Source: Megasphaera sp. (GTDB lineage: Bacteria > Bacillota > Negativicutes > Veillonellales > Megasphaeraceae). From it: a DNA stretch of 55,481 nucleotides. The number at the start of each line of letters is the position of its first letter. The stretch's first letter is position 1. Positions 8,244-17,575 of the stretch are shown one piece after another. The notes under the pieces are model-generated. The model saw only the letters and a program-made list of their open reading frames with translations. It was not told the DNA's origin and ran no database searches. The stretch lies in contig JAKVKI010000014.1 in NCBI GenBank assembly GCA_022486585.1, positions 1 to 55,481 on the forward strand. The letters are read 5' to 3'. The position numbers and the translations under genes were made by a program.

Positions 8244-9041
8244 ATGAAATACACGCATATGAAATGGGGCGCTGCCTTTTTTATTTTGCTGTGTCTGGCT
8301 TGTACAGCAGCACCAGTAAGTGAAGCTAAGACAGCACCGCAGGCTGAGAAAGTGACTAGGCAACAGACAGCGACTGTTACGACACAGCCTTTCCTGGCAG
8401 TACAGGCGGTAAAGGATACGAAGAAACAGACACCGAATTTGAAGGAATATGACCCGGCTAAAGATGCAGCACCGGCCGAAGGGATCCCTGTCGTAGAAAC
8501 TAATTTTAAATTCACAGAACACTTGCTGGTCCGTCCTAAGACGGATATGATCGTCATCCATCACGTTGGCATCCCTGATGGGGACACGTCTGCAGCGGCC
8601 ATTCATCGTGCTCATTTAGCAAATGGCTGGGCCGGTATTGGCTATCATTATGTTATCCGTAAAAATGGGACGATCGAACGGGGCCGTCCGTTGGCAACAG
8701 TAGGAGCGCATGCGTACGGTGAAAATTATCATACCGTAGGTATCAATGTCACTGGCAATTTTGATAAAGAAATTCCAACGAACGCTCAGATTGCATCATT
8801 AGAAAGGTTACTTGCATCTGTATGCCGTATATATGATATTGATGTCAGTGCAGCGACCATCGTCGGTCACCGTGATGTGAATAATACGGACTGTCCTGGG
8901 AAAAATCTGTACCGGCGCCTGCCAGAGATCCGCGACGATGTGGCAGTGAAGATGTTTGAGGATAAACTGAAAGGGACCCATTTGTTGAAGTTGAAAAAAT
9001 ACGAACAACAAGATACAGCTGATCGCAGCAGCAGAAAATAA
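8244..9041 (+). CDS. Exported N-acetylmuramoyl-L-alanine amidase (Amidase_2/PGRP fold)
   Basis: Predicted to cleave the MurNAc-L-Ala bond of peptidoglycan. The 265-residue product starts with a signal peptide (MKYTHMKWGAAFF..., hydrophobic core to about residue 20, cleavage plausible after SEA). A low-complexity Ala/Thr/Gln linker follows. The catalytic domain (about 90-230) shows MIVIHHVG with the first zinc histidine, GIGYHYVIRKNGTIERGRP, VGAHA, and GHRDVNNTDCPGKN with the remaining zinc ligand region. The ATG at 8244 fits the signal peptide and AGAAGGG upstream; an in-frame ATG at 8139 lies inside the previous terminator and is rejected. In a diderm it would act in the periplasm. Confidence 0.92.
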   Translation: MKYTHMKWGAAFFILLCLACTAAPVSEAKTAPQAEKVTRQQTATVTTQPFLAVQAVKDTKKQTPNLKEYDPAKDAAPAEGIPVVETNFKFTEHLLVRPKTDMIVIHHVGIPDGDTSAAAIHRAHLANGWAGIGYHYVIRKNGTIERGRPLATVGAHAYGENYHTVGINVTGNFDKEIPTNAQIASLERLLASVCRIYDIDVSAATIVGHRDVNNTDCPGKNLYRRLPEIRDDVAVKMFEDKLKGTHLLKLKKYEQQDTADRSSRK

Positions 9042-9075
9042 TACATACACGCGACATACGTAAGGAGGAGACAAC

Positions 9076-9981
9076 GTGGAAACATGGCTTGATTTACATA
9101 TGCACACTAAATATAGTATGGATGGGGAATTTGAACCAGAAAATCTGATGGAACAGTGTGCGGCAGCAGGGCTAAAAGCCGTTGCCGTATCAGATCACGA
9201 CGGAGTCAGTGCCGTTCCGGCAGCACGGAAACGGGCTATAGAACTGGGATTGCATTTCCTGCCGGCTATCGAAATTAGCTGTCAACATGAAGGCAAGAAT
9301 TTCCACTTGCTTGGTTATGGCATCCATGACCAGGCGGAGGTTTTCCATCAGATAGAAGAAGACTTGAAGCAACAGCGGTATCATAATGCCGAAATCATGA
9401 TGGATCGTATTGAAGCACTAGGTATTCAGCTGGATCGCCCCTATGTGTGGTCCCTGGCTGCGTCTGGTACAGCAGCGGCCGTCCATATGGCACAGGCAGC
9501 ACTGGAAAATCCAGCGAATGCTGATAACGAACTGTTGGCGCCATATCGTCCTGGTGGTCCGCGCAGCAACGGTCCTTATGTCAATTTCGGCTGGGATTTT
9601 TGCGGACAAGATAAGCCTTGTTATGTTCCCTTGCAAGTCATGGATTTCCGTCAGGCAGTGCAAGATATTCAACATAATGGCGGTGTGGCCATATTGGCTC
9701 ATCCAGGTGCGAATATGGGCTGTAATGCCGAAATGACAGACGAACTCCTTCGTACGGGCCTGGATGGTATTGAAGCCTATTGCAGTTATCATGATGAGCA
9801 CACAGCAGGGTTTTATGCGGCTATTTGCAAAGAAAAAGGTCTTATCTGTACGGTTGGCAGCGACTATCACGGCAAATCTAAGCCGAATATCCAGTTGGGT
9901 CATTATGGCCATCCGGATCCGCAAGTCCCATGGGAAGCGTTGACGGCATTGATTGACAGCCGTGGCGGTGAAGTGTATTAG
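9076..9981 (+). CDS. PHP-domain metal-dependent phosphoesterase
   Basis: A 301-residue cytosolic protein of the polymerase-and-histidinol-phosphatase superfamily. Metal ligands are visible in LHMHTKYSMDG (residues 6-16), SDHDGVS, HLLGYGIH, LAHPGAN and GSDYHGKSKPN, in the canonical order. It resembles stand-alone PHP phosphatases of the RNase AM/YciV kind, which act on 5' ends of short RNAs or on nucleoside 3',5'-bisphosphates. The substrate here is not established. GTG start with AAGGAGGAG 6 nt upstream. It follows the amidase by 34 nt and probably shares its transcript. Confidence 0.88.
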   Translation: METWLDLHMHTKYSMDGEFEPENLMEQCAAAGLKAVAVSDHDGVSAVPAARKRAIELGLHFLPAIEISCQHEGKNFHLLGYGIHDQAEVFHQIEEDLKQQRYHNAEIMMDRIEALGIQLDRPYVWSLAASGTAAAVHMAQAALENPANADNELLAPYRPGGPRSNGPYVNFGWDFCGQDKPCYVPLQVMDFRQAVQDIQHNGGVAILAHPGANMGCNAEMTDELLRTGLDGIEAYCSYHDEHTAGFYAAICKEKGLICTVGSDYHGKSKPNIQLGHYGHPDPQVPWEALTALIDSRGGEVY

Positions 9982-10037
9982 TCGTATAGCGTTACACACC
10001 GTTCGTCTGCAGGTTACTGGCGTTCTTTTAATAAAAA

Positions 10038-10046
10038 TGGTATAAT
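10038..10046 (+). promoter_or_regulatory. Extended -10 promoter of mfd
   Basis: TGGTATAAT at 10038-10046 lies about 90 bp before the mfd ATG, so the transcript carries a structured leader of roughly 75 nt. The -35 region is weak. Confidence 0.55.
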
Positions 10047-10049
10047 ACA

Positions 10050-10112
10050 AATCACGTAATGGACGTGATTACGGTGATACAATCAGGGCTTTAGTCATAC
10101 TAAAGCCCCATT
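10050..10112 (+). promoter_or_regulatory. Structured mfd leader with two hairpins, the second terminator-like
   Basis: AATCACG and CGTGATT (around 10050-10069) can form a first hairpin. GGGCTTTAG (10086-10094) pairs with CTAAAGCCC (10100-10108) and is followed by CATTTTCT. The second could be the terminator of the PHP gene, but it lies downstream of the best mfd promoter, so read-through control of mfd is also possible. Confidence 0.55.
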
Positions 10113-10129
10113 TTCTATGAGGTATTAAC

Positions 10130-13100
10130 ATGCATCAACTTTTCCAACGGATGAATACAGACCAAAACATCCCGGAGGCGGCAGCGTGGTTCAAGAAGGC
10201 TGGCTGTCATAGCATTTATGGTCTTGGCGGTTCTGTAAAAACGATGGTCACAGCCAAGGCATTAAGTGAATCACATACGCAGGCTGTCATTATCGTACCG
10301 ACGAAAGAACAACAGGTAACGTGGCAGTCTGATTTGCGTTTCTTTTTACCGGATACACCTGTCCGTGATTATCCCCTTGTAGATCGGGCCGTGTTCACGA
10401 CGACGGCCAAGAGCATGGATCGGGCATCACGACAGATGGAGGCGTTAGGACAGCTCCGTGAAGGGCATGGCGGTATTGTCATCGCGACGGCTCAGGAAGC
10501 GGCCCAATATGTCGTAGCACCTGACCGAGTGGACAACGCAGCTGTCGACATGACGGTAGGTGAAGAGACTGACCGGGCACAATTTTTGCAGCGCCTGGTT
10601 CAGGCAGGGTACGAACGGGTCGATATGGTAGAACGACGGGGCCATTTCTCTGTTCGTGGTGATATTATCGACATTTATGCTATCAACCAGACCCTGCCGT
10701 TACGGATAGAATTTTTCGGAGATGAAATCGACAGTATTCGACTTTTCGATACGGGAAGCCAAAAATCTGTCAATACAGTACAAACCGTACGCATCCTGCC
10801 AGTCTCTCTCGATGGAGAGGACGAATGGACACATACGCTCCTGGATTATGTCGGGACAGGTGTCATCATTTGGGATGAAGCAAACCGGATTAGAGAAACC
10901 TTGAAGAAGACCTTTAAGGAATCTGATGAATACAAAGGCTGGCTTTGCCCGTGGAAGGACCTTACTGCCAAGGAACGCCCCGGGGTGCCCCAGATATTCA
11001 TATCGTTGATGGCTCAGTCTGTTCCGGATATGATGCTCGATACATCATGCAGCTTTGCTGCGAAGATGATGGCTAGTTTCCAGAAGCAGTTCAACTTGCT
11101 TCATGATGAATTGGCGCATTGGGAATCGAATGGCAATACCGTACTGTTTGTCATGACAAGTCACGAACGGGCGGCATCATTGAATGGCTGGCTCCATTCC
11201 CAGGGCTGGGAAGCACAGCCGTATGACGATACGAAACCTCTTGCTCAGGGTGGCTTGTATATTGCTGATGGTGAGATCCGCAATGGTTTTGAACTGCCCT
11301 ATGCAAAGCTCATCGTCCTGGCGGAACGGGATATTTACGGCATGCAGAAGCATCGCCTGCATCACCATACGCCTAAAGGACAGGAAATCAGTGTATTCAC
11401 AGATCTGAAGACCGGTGATTACGTCGTCCATGAAGTGCATGGCATCGGTCGCTATGTCGGTATCAAGACCATTGAGATCGACGGCGTCCACAAGGATTAT
11501 TTAGAAGTCCATTATGCCGGCAATGATATTCTCTACGTGCCGACTGATCAGCTGAAATTATTACAGCGCTACATCGGTAACGAAGGGGATACACCACGGC
11601 TCCATAAAATGGGTGGTACAGACTGGCAAAAAGCCCGCAGTAAAGCGCAGAAATCGATTACGGACTTGGCAGAAAAACTGGTTCAGGTCTATGCGCAGCG
11701 TGAAATCGTGGCCGGGTATGCGTTTCCGCCGGATACGCCATTCCAAAAGGAATTTGAAGATGCCTTTCCCTATGAAGAAACGGAAGATCAGCTTAAGGCT
11801 GTACGGCAGATCAAAGCCAGCATGGAAAAACCGTTCCCCATGGATTGTCTGGTCTGCGGTGATGTAGGCTTTGGCAAGACGGAAGTGGCGATGAGAGCCA
11901 TTTTCAAGGCTGTTATGGGAGGCAAACAAGTTGCCGTCCTGGTGCCGACAACTGTATTGGCACAGCAACATTTCCAAACCTTTGCAGAACGGTTCGGGCC
12001 TTTTGGCGTTCATTGTGATGTCCTGAATCGATTCCGTTCTTATAAAGAGAAAAAAGATATTTTAGCGCGGACAGTGACAGGCGATATCGATGTCCTTATC
12101 GGTACGCATAGTTTGCTCAATAAACGGGTGAAATTCAAGGATTTGGGACTTCTCGTCGTCGATGAAGAGCAACGCTTCGGCGTTGCCCAGAAGGAAAAAT
12201 GGAAGTCCTGGGCAGCCCATATTGACGTGCTGACGCTGAGTGCTACGCCCATACCACGGACGTTGCATATGTCGCTAGTGAATTTACGGGAAATGTGCGT
12301 CATCGAGACGCCGCCGACAGATCGTTTTCCTGTGCAGACCTACGTGACGGAATACGATGCCCGGATCGTCAGGGATGCTGTCATGCGTGAAAAACGCCGT
12401 GGCGGACAGGTATTTTTCGTGTATAACCGGGTTGCTACGATTGAACACATGAAGGACGAATTGACAGCGCTCCTTCCTGATATTACGATCGGCATCGCTC
12501 ATGGGCAGCTGGCAGGGACGTTGCTGGAACAAATCATGTTTAGTTTCTATGAAGGGCAGTACGATGTATTGCTTTGTTCCAGCCTTGTCGAAAACGGCCT
12601 GGATGTAGCTAACGCCAATACGATTATCATTTATGACGCCGATCATTTCGGCTTATCCCAGCTCTATCAGATGCGCGGTCGTGTTGGCCGCAGCCATCGC
12701 ATGGCCTATGCTTATTTCTTATACCGTCGGGACAAAATATTGTCTGAAGTAGCGGAAAAACGGCTCCAGGCGATTAAAGAGTTTACCGAACTGGGTTCAG
12801 GCTTTAAAATCGCAATGCGCGACTTGGAAATCCGCGGTGCTGGCAACCTCTTAGGACGTGAACAACATGGCAATATCGCCTCTGTCGGGTTTGCCATGTA
12901 CTGTCATATGCTTGAAGAGGCGATTGCTAAAGCCCAATCCGGCAAGGTCGCAGAAACGCCGAAACAAGAGACTGTTTTGGAAGTCCACGTCGATGCGTTC
13001 ATTGATGATGCTTATATTAGCAACGGCGGTCAGAAAATCGAAATGTATCAGCGCCTGGCTGTTGCTTCGTCGATACAAGAAGTAGATACGCTGGAAAAAG

Positions 13101-13420
13101 AACTGTATGATCGGTATGGCAAGCCGACAGCGCCGGTACGGACACTGTTGCAGGCTACTCGTATCCGTCTCCGGGCCAAAGCGATGGGAATCACTCTTAT
13201 TGCCCAAAAACGGGAGGTCCTGGAAATCAAATGGCAGCGTGTCGTCGATATGCCGCCGCTGGCTAAGGCGGAACCGACTATGCGTCGTTCGTTGCGGCTC
13301 GTACCGGGAGTTCCCAATATGATACGCGTTTCCATTGGTATAGCAACCAATATACTCGATGTCTTGATCCGATTACTGCAAACATTCGACAACTTGAGAA
13401 AGGGGACTTTCCGTGCCTAA
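10130..13420 (+). CDS. mfd: Transcription-repair coupling factor (Mfd)
   Basis: A 1096-residue translocase that removes RNA polymerase stalled at DNA lesions and recruits UvrA. In order: UvrB-like N-terminal module (RGDIIDIYAINQTLPLRIEFFGDEID), RNA-polymerase-interacting CarD-like domain beginning near TDLKTGDYVVHEVHGIGRYVG, the motor with Walker A CGDVGFGKTEVAMRA, DEEQRFG (motif II, DEEQ box), SATPIPRTL, then the QMRGRVGRS helicase motif and the C-terminal UvrA-regulating domain. Length is slightly below the usual 1150. Its stop overlaps the start of the flippase gene. The order mfd - spoVB-like - mazG is conserved in Firmicutes. Confidence 0.97.
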   Translation: MHQLFQRMNTDQNIPEAAAWFKKAGCHSIYGLGGSVKTMVTAKALSESHTQAVIIVPTKEQQVTWQSDLRFFLPDTPVRDYPLVDRAVFTTTAKSMDRASRQMEALGQLREGHGGIVIATAQEAAQYVVAPDRVDNAAVDMTVGEETDRAQFLQRLVQAGYERVDMVERRGHFSVRGDIIDIYAINQTLPLRIEFFGDEIDSIRLFDTGSQKSVNTVQTVRILPVSLDGEDEWTHTLLDYVGTGVIIWDEANRIRETLKKTFKESDEYKGWLCPWKDLTAKERPGVPQIFISLMAQSVPDMMLDTSCSFAAKMMASFQKQFNLLHDELAHWESNGNTVLFVMTSHERAASLNGWLHSQGWEAQPYDDTKPLAQGGLYIADGEIRNGFELPYAKLIVLAERDIYGMQKHRLHHHTPKGQEISVFTDLKTGDYVVHEVHGIGRYVGIKTIEIDGVHKDYLEVHYAGNDILYVPTDQLKLLQRYIGNEGDTPRLHKMGGTDWQKARSKAQKSITDLAEKLVQVYAQREIVAGYAFPPDTPFQKEFEDAFPYEETEDQLKAVRQIKASMEKPFPMDCLVCGDVGFGKTEVAMRAIFKAVMGGKQVAVLVPTTVLAQQHFQTFAERFGPFGVHCDVLNRFRSYKEKKDILARTVTGDIDVLIGTHSLLNKRVKFKDLGLLVVDEEQRFGVAQKEKWKSWAAHIDVLTLSATPIPRTLHMSLVNLREMCVIETPPTDRFPVQTYVTEYDARIVRDAVMREKRRGGQVFFVYNRVATIEHMKDELTALLPDITIGIAHGQLAGTLLEQIMFSFYEGQYDVLLCSSLVENGLDVANANTIIIYDADHFGLSQLYQMRGRVGRSHRMAYAYFLYRRDKILSEVAEKRLQAIKEFTELGSGFKIAMRDLEIRGAGNLLGREQHGNIASVGFAMYCHMLEEAIAKAQSGKVAETPKQETVLEVHVDAFIDDAYISNGGQKIEMYQRLAVASSIQEVDTLEKELYDRYGKPTAPVRTLLQATRIRLRAKAMGITLIAQKREVLEIKWQRVVDMPPLAKAEPTMRRSLRLVPGVPNMIRVSIGIATNILDVLIRLLQTFDNLRKGTFRA

Positions 13421-14996
13421 GAACACCTTTTTGCGTGGTGCCATGGTTCTCACGATGGCTGGCATTGTCGTCAAGATTCTCGGCGGCATGAACCGTATCC
13501 TCTTGTCACGCCTCTTGGGCGGTGAAGGTATCGGTCTGTATCAGATGGCCTATCCGGTCTATATACTGCTTCTCAGTATTGCCGGTGCAGGTATACCTAT
13601 TGCCGTATCCATCATGATTGCCGAACAGGCCGCCCGGGGCAATTACAGTGGTGTCAAGCGTATATTCCATGTGACTACGACGGCTATGTTTGTCATTGCT
13701 GTGTTATGTGGTCTTGGCATGGCTGTTGCGTCCCAGGCCTTGGTACAGTATGGGCTCATACGGGATCAGCGGGCCTTATCGGCACTGTTGGTATTATCAC
13801 CGGCCTTGGCCATATCAATCATGACCTGTTGTTTCCGCGGCTATTTCCAAGGGCTGCAGCTCATGACGCCAACGGCAGTGTCACAAATGGTGGATCAGTT
13901 TGTTCGGGTCTGTACCATGCTGACACTGGCGTGGTTGTTTCTGCCGTATGGTCTGGAAAAAGCGGCTGCCGGCGCGGCTTTTGGTGCTGTTCCCGGTGCC
14001 ATAGCAGGTCTGGCCGTCATTGCCGTTCTCTATTATCGTCACAGTCGGCAGGGATTGCCGGCTGACCGGCGCCATTTCCCTGTGCGTCCGGTCTGGTCGG
14101 TATTGCGTCGTCTGGCTGTGCTGGCGATTCCCGTTGCAGCAGCTAATATGCTTTTACCGGCTGTATCGTCTATTGATGTGTTCATTGTGCCACAGCGCCT
14201 AGAAGCAGCCGGCTATAGTGTCCATGAAGTAACGACGATGTTCGGATATCTGACGGGCATGGCTAACGGCCTGGTCCAGCTGCCGGCTATTCTGACGATT
14301 GCCTTGGCGACCAGTCTTGTACCGGCTGTATCAGCAGCGTACTCAGGCGGTGAATTTAGCAAGGTACTGCAACGAACACATACAGCTATGCGCATTGCCA
14401 ATACGATTACGATACCGGCCTGTTTTGGCCTGGCCGTATTGGCGGCACCTATTTCCCAGCTGTTATATGCTACGGCTGCAGCAGGGCCGGCTATTTCTGT
14501 TTTATCGGCAGCTGTTTTTTTAGTAGGAGTGCAGCAGATTACCAGCGGCCTCTTGCAGGGCATGGGCCATACAGGGATACCTCTTTTCAATATGGTCATT
14601 GCTGCTGTCGTTAAAATCGTTCTGAGCTGGCATTTGACCGCGATTCCATGGCTGGCAGAAGTAGGTGCGGCGTGGGCGACGAATGCCGATCTGGCAGTAG
14701 CTGCAGCGCTGAATCTCTACTTTGCCCATCGCTATATCCGGTACAGTATGCAGTGGTCCTATTTGGGCCGCTTGTTCCTGGCAGCAGCAGCTATGGCCGG
14801 CACAGCCTGGCTGGTCTATAATGGCATTATGCCTGTTTTGGGCAATGCATTGACGACCATATTGGCCATGACTATGGCAGGGATAGTATATATAATCTGT
14901 CTTTTCGTATTCCGGGCCATAGCCGCTGATGATGTAGCACGGATTCCCGTCTTAGGGCGGAAATTGTCGCTCCTAGTCAGACGATTAGGAAAATAG
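13413..14996 (+). CDS. SpoVB/PST-family polysaccharide or lipid-linked flippase
   Basis: A 527-residue polytopic membrane protein with about 14 hydrophobic segments, of the MOP superfamily (SpoVB/YabM, oligosaccharide flippases). The N-terminus FLRGAMVLTMAGIVVKILGGMNRILLSRLLGGEGIGLYQMAYP is typical, with the G-GLYQMAYP motif. Presumed role is flipping a lipid-linked sugar precursor for the cell envelope; the substrate is unknown. In B. subtilis the equivalent position is held by yabM near mfd. The GTG start overlaps the mfd end by 8 bp. No sporulation genes are seen in the window, so a sporulation role cannot be assumed. Confidence 0.85.
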   Translation: MPKNTFLRGAMVLTMAGIVVKILGGMNRILLSRLLGGEGIGLYQMAYPVYILLLSIAGAGIPIAVSIMIAEQAARGNYSGVKRIFHVTTTAMFVIAVLCGLGMAVASQALVQYGLIRDQRALSALLVLSPALAISIMTCCFRGYFQGLQLMTPTAVSQMVDQFVRVCTMLTLAWLFLPYGLEKAAAGAAFGAVPGAIAGLAVIAVLYYRHSRQGLPADRRHFPVRPVWSVLRRLAVLAIPVAAANMLLPAVSSIDVFIVPQRLEAAGYSVHEVTTMFGYLTGMANGLVQLPAILTIALATSLVPAVSAAYSGGEFSKVLQRTHTAMRIANTITIPACFGLAVLAAPISQLLYATAAAGPAISVLSAAVFLVGVQQITSGLLQGMGHTGIPLFNMVIAAVVKIVLSWHLTAIPWLAEVGAAWATNADLAVAAALNLYFAHRYIRYSMQWSYLGRLFLAAAAMAGTAWLVYNGIMPVLGNALTTILAMTMAGIVYIICLFVFRAIAADDVARIPVLGRKLSLLVRRLGK

Positions 14997-15013
14997 CCTG
15001 AAAGGAGAACAAC

Positions 15014-16048
15014 ATGGGTTCTATCGAGATTATTCCGTTGGGGACAGATGATACGCTGGAGCATTTTATAGCGCCAGGTAAGACCTTTGAAGAAACATAT
15101 GCGCCTGTCGTGGCTGAATTAGTACGCTTGTCCCGTACGTCCGATGTGGTTCATACGATAGTTGCAGGGCCTGCTGTAGCCAGACGGATCTGCGCGCTTG
15201 CCGATGCGGCTAAACAGCAGGAAATCCTGCCTTTTGATATAGAACCGCTTGTTACTGTTATGTCACGATTGCGGGGCGACCATGGTTGCCCTTGGGATAA
15301 AGCCCAGACACATAAATCCTTGCGGCGGTTTTTGCTGGAAGAAGTATATGAAATGCTCGACGCTATTGATAATGGCGATACAGACGGGATTTGTGAGGAA
15401 TTGGGCGATATTCTCTACCAAGTGGTGATCCATGCCCGCATCGGTGAAGAAGAAGGCCTGTTTTCTGCTCAAAATGTTGTCGAAAATGTCACAAAGAAGA
15501 TGATTCGTCGCCATCCGCACGTATTTGGCGAAAAAAAGCTTGAAAATATAGGGCCGACTATGGTAAACTGGGATAGATTAAAGCAGGGCGAACAACGCCA
15601 GCAACATGAACATCTTCTTGACGGTGTCGTCAAAGGTCTGCCGTCCTTGCTCCAAGCGTATAAGCTTCAGGAGAAATCTGCTAACGTAGGCTTCGAATGG
15701 GAGCATACGCAAGAAGTGTGGCAGAAGTTCCGCGAAGAATGGCTTGAATTCAAAGAAGCCGTTGCCGAGCAGAATCCGGATCATATGGAAGAAGAAGCCG
15801 GAGATGTGCTGTTCGTTTTTGCTAATTTATGCAGGCGCTATCATATAGAGCCAGAATGTGCGTTACATCGTGCTGACAGTAAATTCCGCCGCCGCTTTTC
15901 TCATGTAGAGGAATGTGTCCGTCACTCATCTCGCCAGTGGCATGATTTTACACTGGATGAATTAAATGCCTTTTGGCTGGAAGCCAAAGAGGAAGAACGG
16001 CATGAAACCCATGATGGCATGGAACATGCTGCCAGCCGGAAATTATAG
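15014..16048 (+). CDS. mazG: MazG-family nucleotide pyrophosphohydrolase with a short atypical N-terminus
   Basis: Hydrolyses (d)NTPs to monophosphates and PPi, a housecleaning role. Two MazG repeats are visible: the first from about residue 85 (MSRLRGDHGCPWDKAQTHKS, then EEVYEMLDAI and EELGDILYQVV) and the second from about residue 225 (GFEWEHTQEVWQKFREEWLEF, then EEEAGDVLFVFANLCRR). About 80 residues precede the first repeat, starting MGSIEIIPLGTDD. In the Firmicute orthologue (YabN type) a roughly 200-residue tetrapyrrole-methylase domain stands there, so this looks like a strongly reduced remnant. AAAGGAG precedes the ATG. HU follows. Confidence 0.92.
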   Translation: MGSIEIIPLGTDDTLEHFIAPGKTFEETYAPVVAELVRLSRTSDVVHTIVAGPAVARRICALADAAKQQEILPFDIEPLVTVMSRLRGDHGCPWDKAQTHKSLRRFLLEEVYEMLDAIDNGDTDGICEELGDILYQVVIHARIGEEEGLFSAQNVVENVTKKMIRRHPHVFGEKKLENIGPTMVNWDRLKQGEQRQQHEHLLDGVVKGLPSLLQAYKLQEKSANVGFEWEHTQEVWQKFREEWLEFKEAVAEQNPDHMEEEAGDVLFVFANLCRRYHIEPECALHRADSKFRRRFSHVEECVRHSSRQWHDFTLDELNAFWLEAKEEERHETHDGMEHAASRKL

Positions 16049-16075
16049 ATGTAACTATTTAAAGGAGGACTTGTA

Positions 16076-16354
16076 ATGAACAAAACAGAATTAATTGCTA
16101 ATGTCGCTCAGAAATCAGATTTGACAAAGAAAGACGCTGAAAAAGCGGTAAAAGCTGTATTCGAATCCATTAGCGAAAGCTTGGTAGAAGGCGATAAAGT
16201 ACAAATTATCGGCTTTGGTACTTTCGAAGTACGGCAGCGTAAAGCTCGTGAAGGCCGCAATCCCCGTAACAATGAACCTATCCAAATCGATGCTTCTAAG
16301 ACCCCGGCATTTAAAGCTGGCAAACAGTTGAAAGACTTGGTAAACAATAAATAA
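16076..16354 (+). CDS. hup: DNA-binding protein HU
   Basis: A 92-residue HU/IHF-type nucleoid protein. Start [25 protein letters not shown] and the DNA-binding arm [21 protein letters not shown] are diagnostic, ending in the alpha-helical tail [15 protein letters not shown]. It compacts and bends DNA as a homodimer. The strong ribosome binding site AAAGGAGG precedes the ATG. It sits right after mazG, as in many Firmicutes, and has its own terminator. Codon use looks biased to frequent codons, as expected for an abundant protein. Confidence 0.98.
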   Translation: MNKTELIANVAQKSDLTKKDAEKAVKAVFESISESLVEGDKVQIIGFGTFEVRQRKAREGRNPRNNEPIQIDASKTPAFKAGKQLKDLVNNK

Positions 16355-16363
16355 GGAATTGCG

Positions 16364-16391
16364 AAGGGCCGGCAGCAGTTCGGCCCTTTTG
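16364..16391 (+). terminator. Rho-independent terminator after hup
   Basis: AGGGCCG pairs with CGGCCCT around a short GCAGCAGTT loop, followed by TTTTG. Confidence 0.85.
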
Positions 16392-16416
16392 TAACATTTC
16401 AAAAGAGGGAATTGAC

Positions 16417-17574
16417 ATGACAAAGAAAAAAGTACTGATTATGTCAGCATCGATTGGCACGGGTCACACACAAGCGGCACGGGCTGTCGAAGAATATTTA
16501 CGATCCCTTCCGGAAGAATGCGATGTAGAGCATGTTGATTTCTTATCCAATGATATATTGTCTATCGACAATATCGTTAAGGAAACGTATATCAAGATTT
16601 TAGACTTGTTTCCCATGCTTTATGATTTGATGTACTATTCATCCCAGGGCTACAAGAAGGGCATGGTCGTTAAAACCCTCATCGCCTGGGGCCTGAAACG
16701 GCGGATGCTTCGTTTTTTAGCCGACAAGAAACCGGATGTACTTATCTTCACGCATCCTTTTCCAGCCGGCACAGCGGCACTGCTCAAGCGGCAGCACCGC
16801 TTGAATATACCGATTATGGGTGTGATTACGGACTTTGCTGTCCATCAGCTCTGGCTGTATCCGCAAATGGATATGTACTGTGTTGCAGCGTCTCAAATCA
16901 AGGATTTGCTGGTCCAGCAGGGGATTTCTTCTGACAGAGTCATTGTGTCCGGCATTCCTGTACGCACAGCGTTTCAAGGACAGCGGTGGCACTTCGATGA
17001 AGCTCATAGGAAGGATAAAAACATCCTTATTATGGGCGGTGGATTAGGCATGGGGTCGATCAAAGAGACACTGACGACGATGGATCGGCTGGACTGTGTC
17101 GATAGTTTTACTGTCGTAACAGGCTATAATGCTGATTTATATGATCAGCTCTGCCAAATGCGGGAAGAATTCCGGCACCCTGTCAATGTGTATGGGTATA
17201 CCAATCACATTCCCAATTTGATGCTTCAATCATCCCTCTTAGTTACAAAGCCTGGTGCGCTGACCTGTACGGAGGCCGCATCGGTCCAAGTACCGATGTT
17301 GTTGTTTAGTCCCATACCAGGTCAGGAAGAAGAGAATGCCAAATATATGCAGCAGAAGGGCTGTGCCCGCTGGGTCAAGGATTTGCCTGATTTAGCAGCT
17401 GCTGTTGCTGAATTGATGACTCATCCACAGGCACTGCAGGACATGTCCCAGGCAAGTTTGGCCTGTCATCGTGATGGTGCACGTATTATTGGCAACAGGG
17501 CGATTTCATTTCTCCATCCGCAGCAAGGCGTTGTGGATGTGCAGAACCAACAATATTCTAACGCATCTATTTAA
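16417..17574 (+). CDS. MGDG-synthase-type lipid glycosyltransferase (UgtP-like)
   Basis: A 385-residue GT28-family enzyme predicted to transfer a sugar from a nucleotide sugar to diacylglycerol, at the cytoplasmic face of the inner membrane. The N-terminal MGDG-synthase domain shows VLIMSASIGTGHTQAARAV, the glycine-rich and histidine motif of MurG-like GT-B enzymes. The C-terminal half carries TKPGALTCTEAASVQVPMLL and IPGQEEENAKY, the sugar-nucleotide-binding motif. The ATG is preceded by AAAAGAGGG. The acceptor cannot be told from sequence; glycolipid or lipid anchor synthesis is inferred. Confidence 0.88.
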   Translation: MTKKKVLIMSASIGTGHTQAARAVEEYLRSLPEECDVEHVDFLSNDILSIDNIVKETYIKILDLFPMLYDLMYYSSQGYKKGMVVKTLIAWGLKRRMLRFLADKKPDVLIFTHPFPAGTAALLKRQHRLNIPIMGVITDFAVHQLWLYPQMDMYCVAASQIKDLLVQQGISSDRVIVSGIPVRTAFQGQRWHFDEAHRKDKNILIMGGGLGMGSIKETLTTMDRLDCVDSFTVVTGYNADLYDQLCQMREEFRHPVNVYGYTNHIPNLMLQSSLLVTKPGALTCTEAASVQVPMLLFSPIPGQEEENAKYMQQKGCARWVKDLPDLAAAVAELMTHPQALQDMSQASLACHRDGARIIGNRAISFLHPQQGVVDVQNQQYSNASI

Positions 17575-17575
17575 A

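Noticed and set aside
9418-10050. 210-codon minus-strand ORF against the PHP gene
   Set aside because: Composition (Thr, Ile, Arg, Cys) is typical of an antisense frame and the plus-strand PHP gene has all metal motifs and a ribosome binding site.
11561-12646. Antisense ORFs of 120-150 codons inside mfd
   Set aside because: They match no family by eye and lie opposite conserved helicase motifs.
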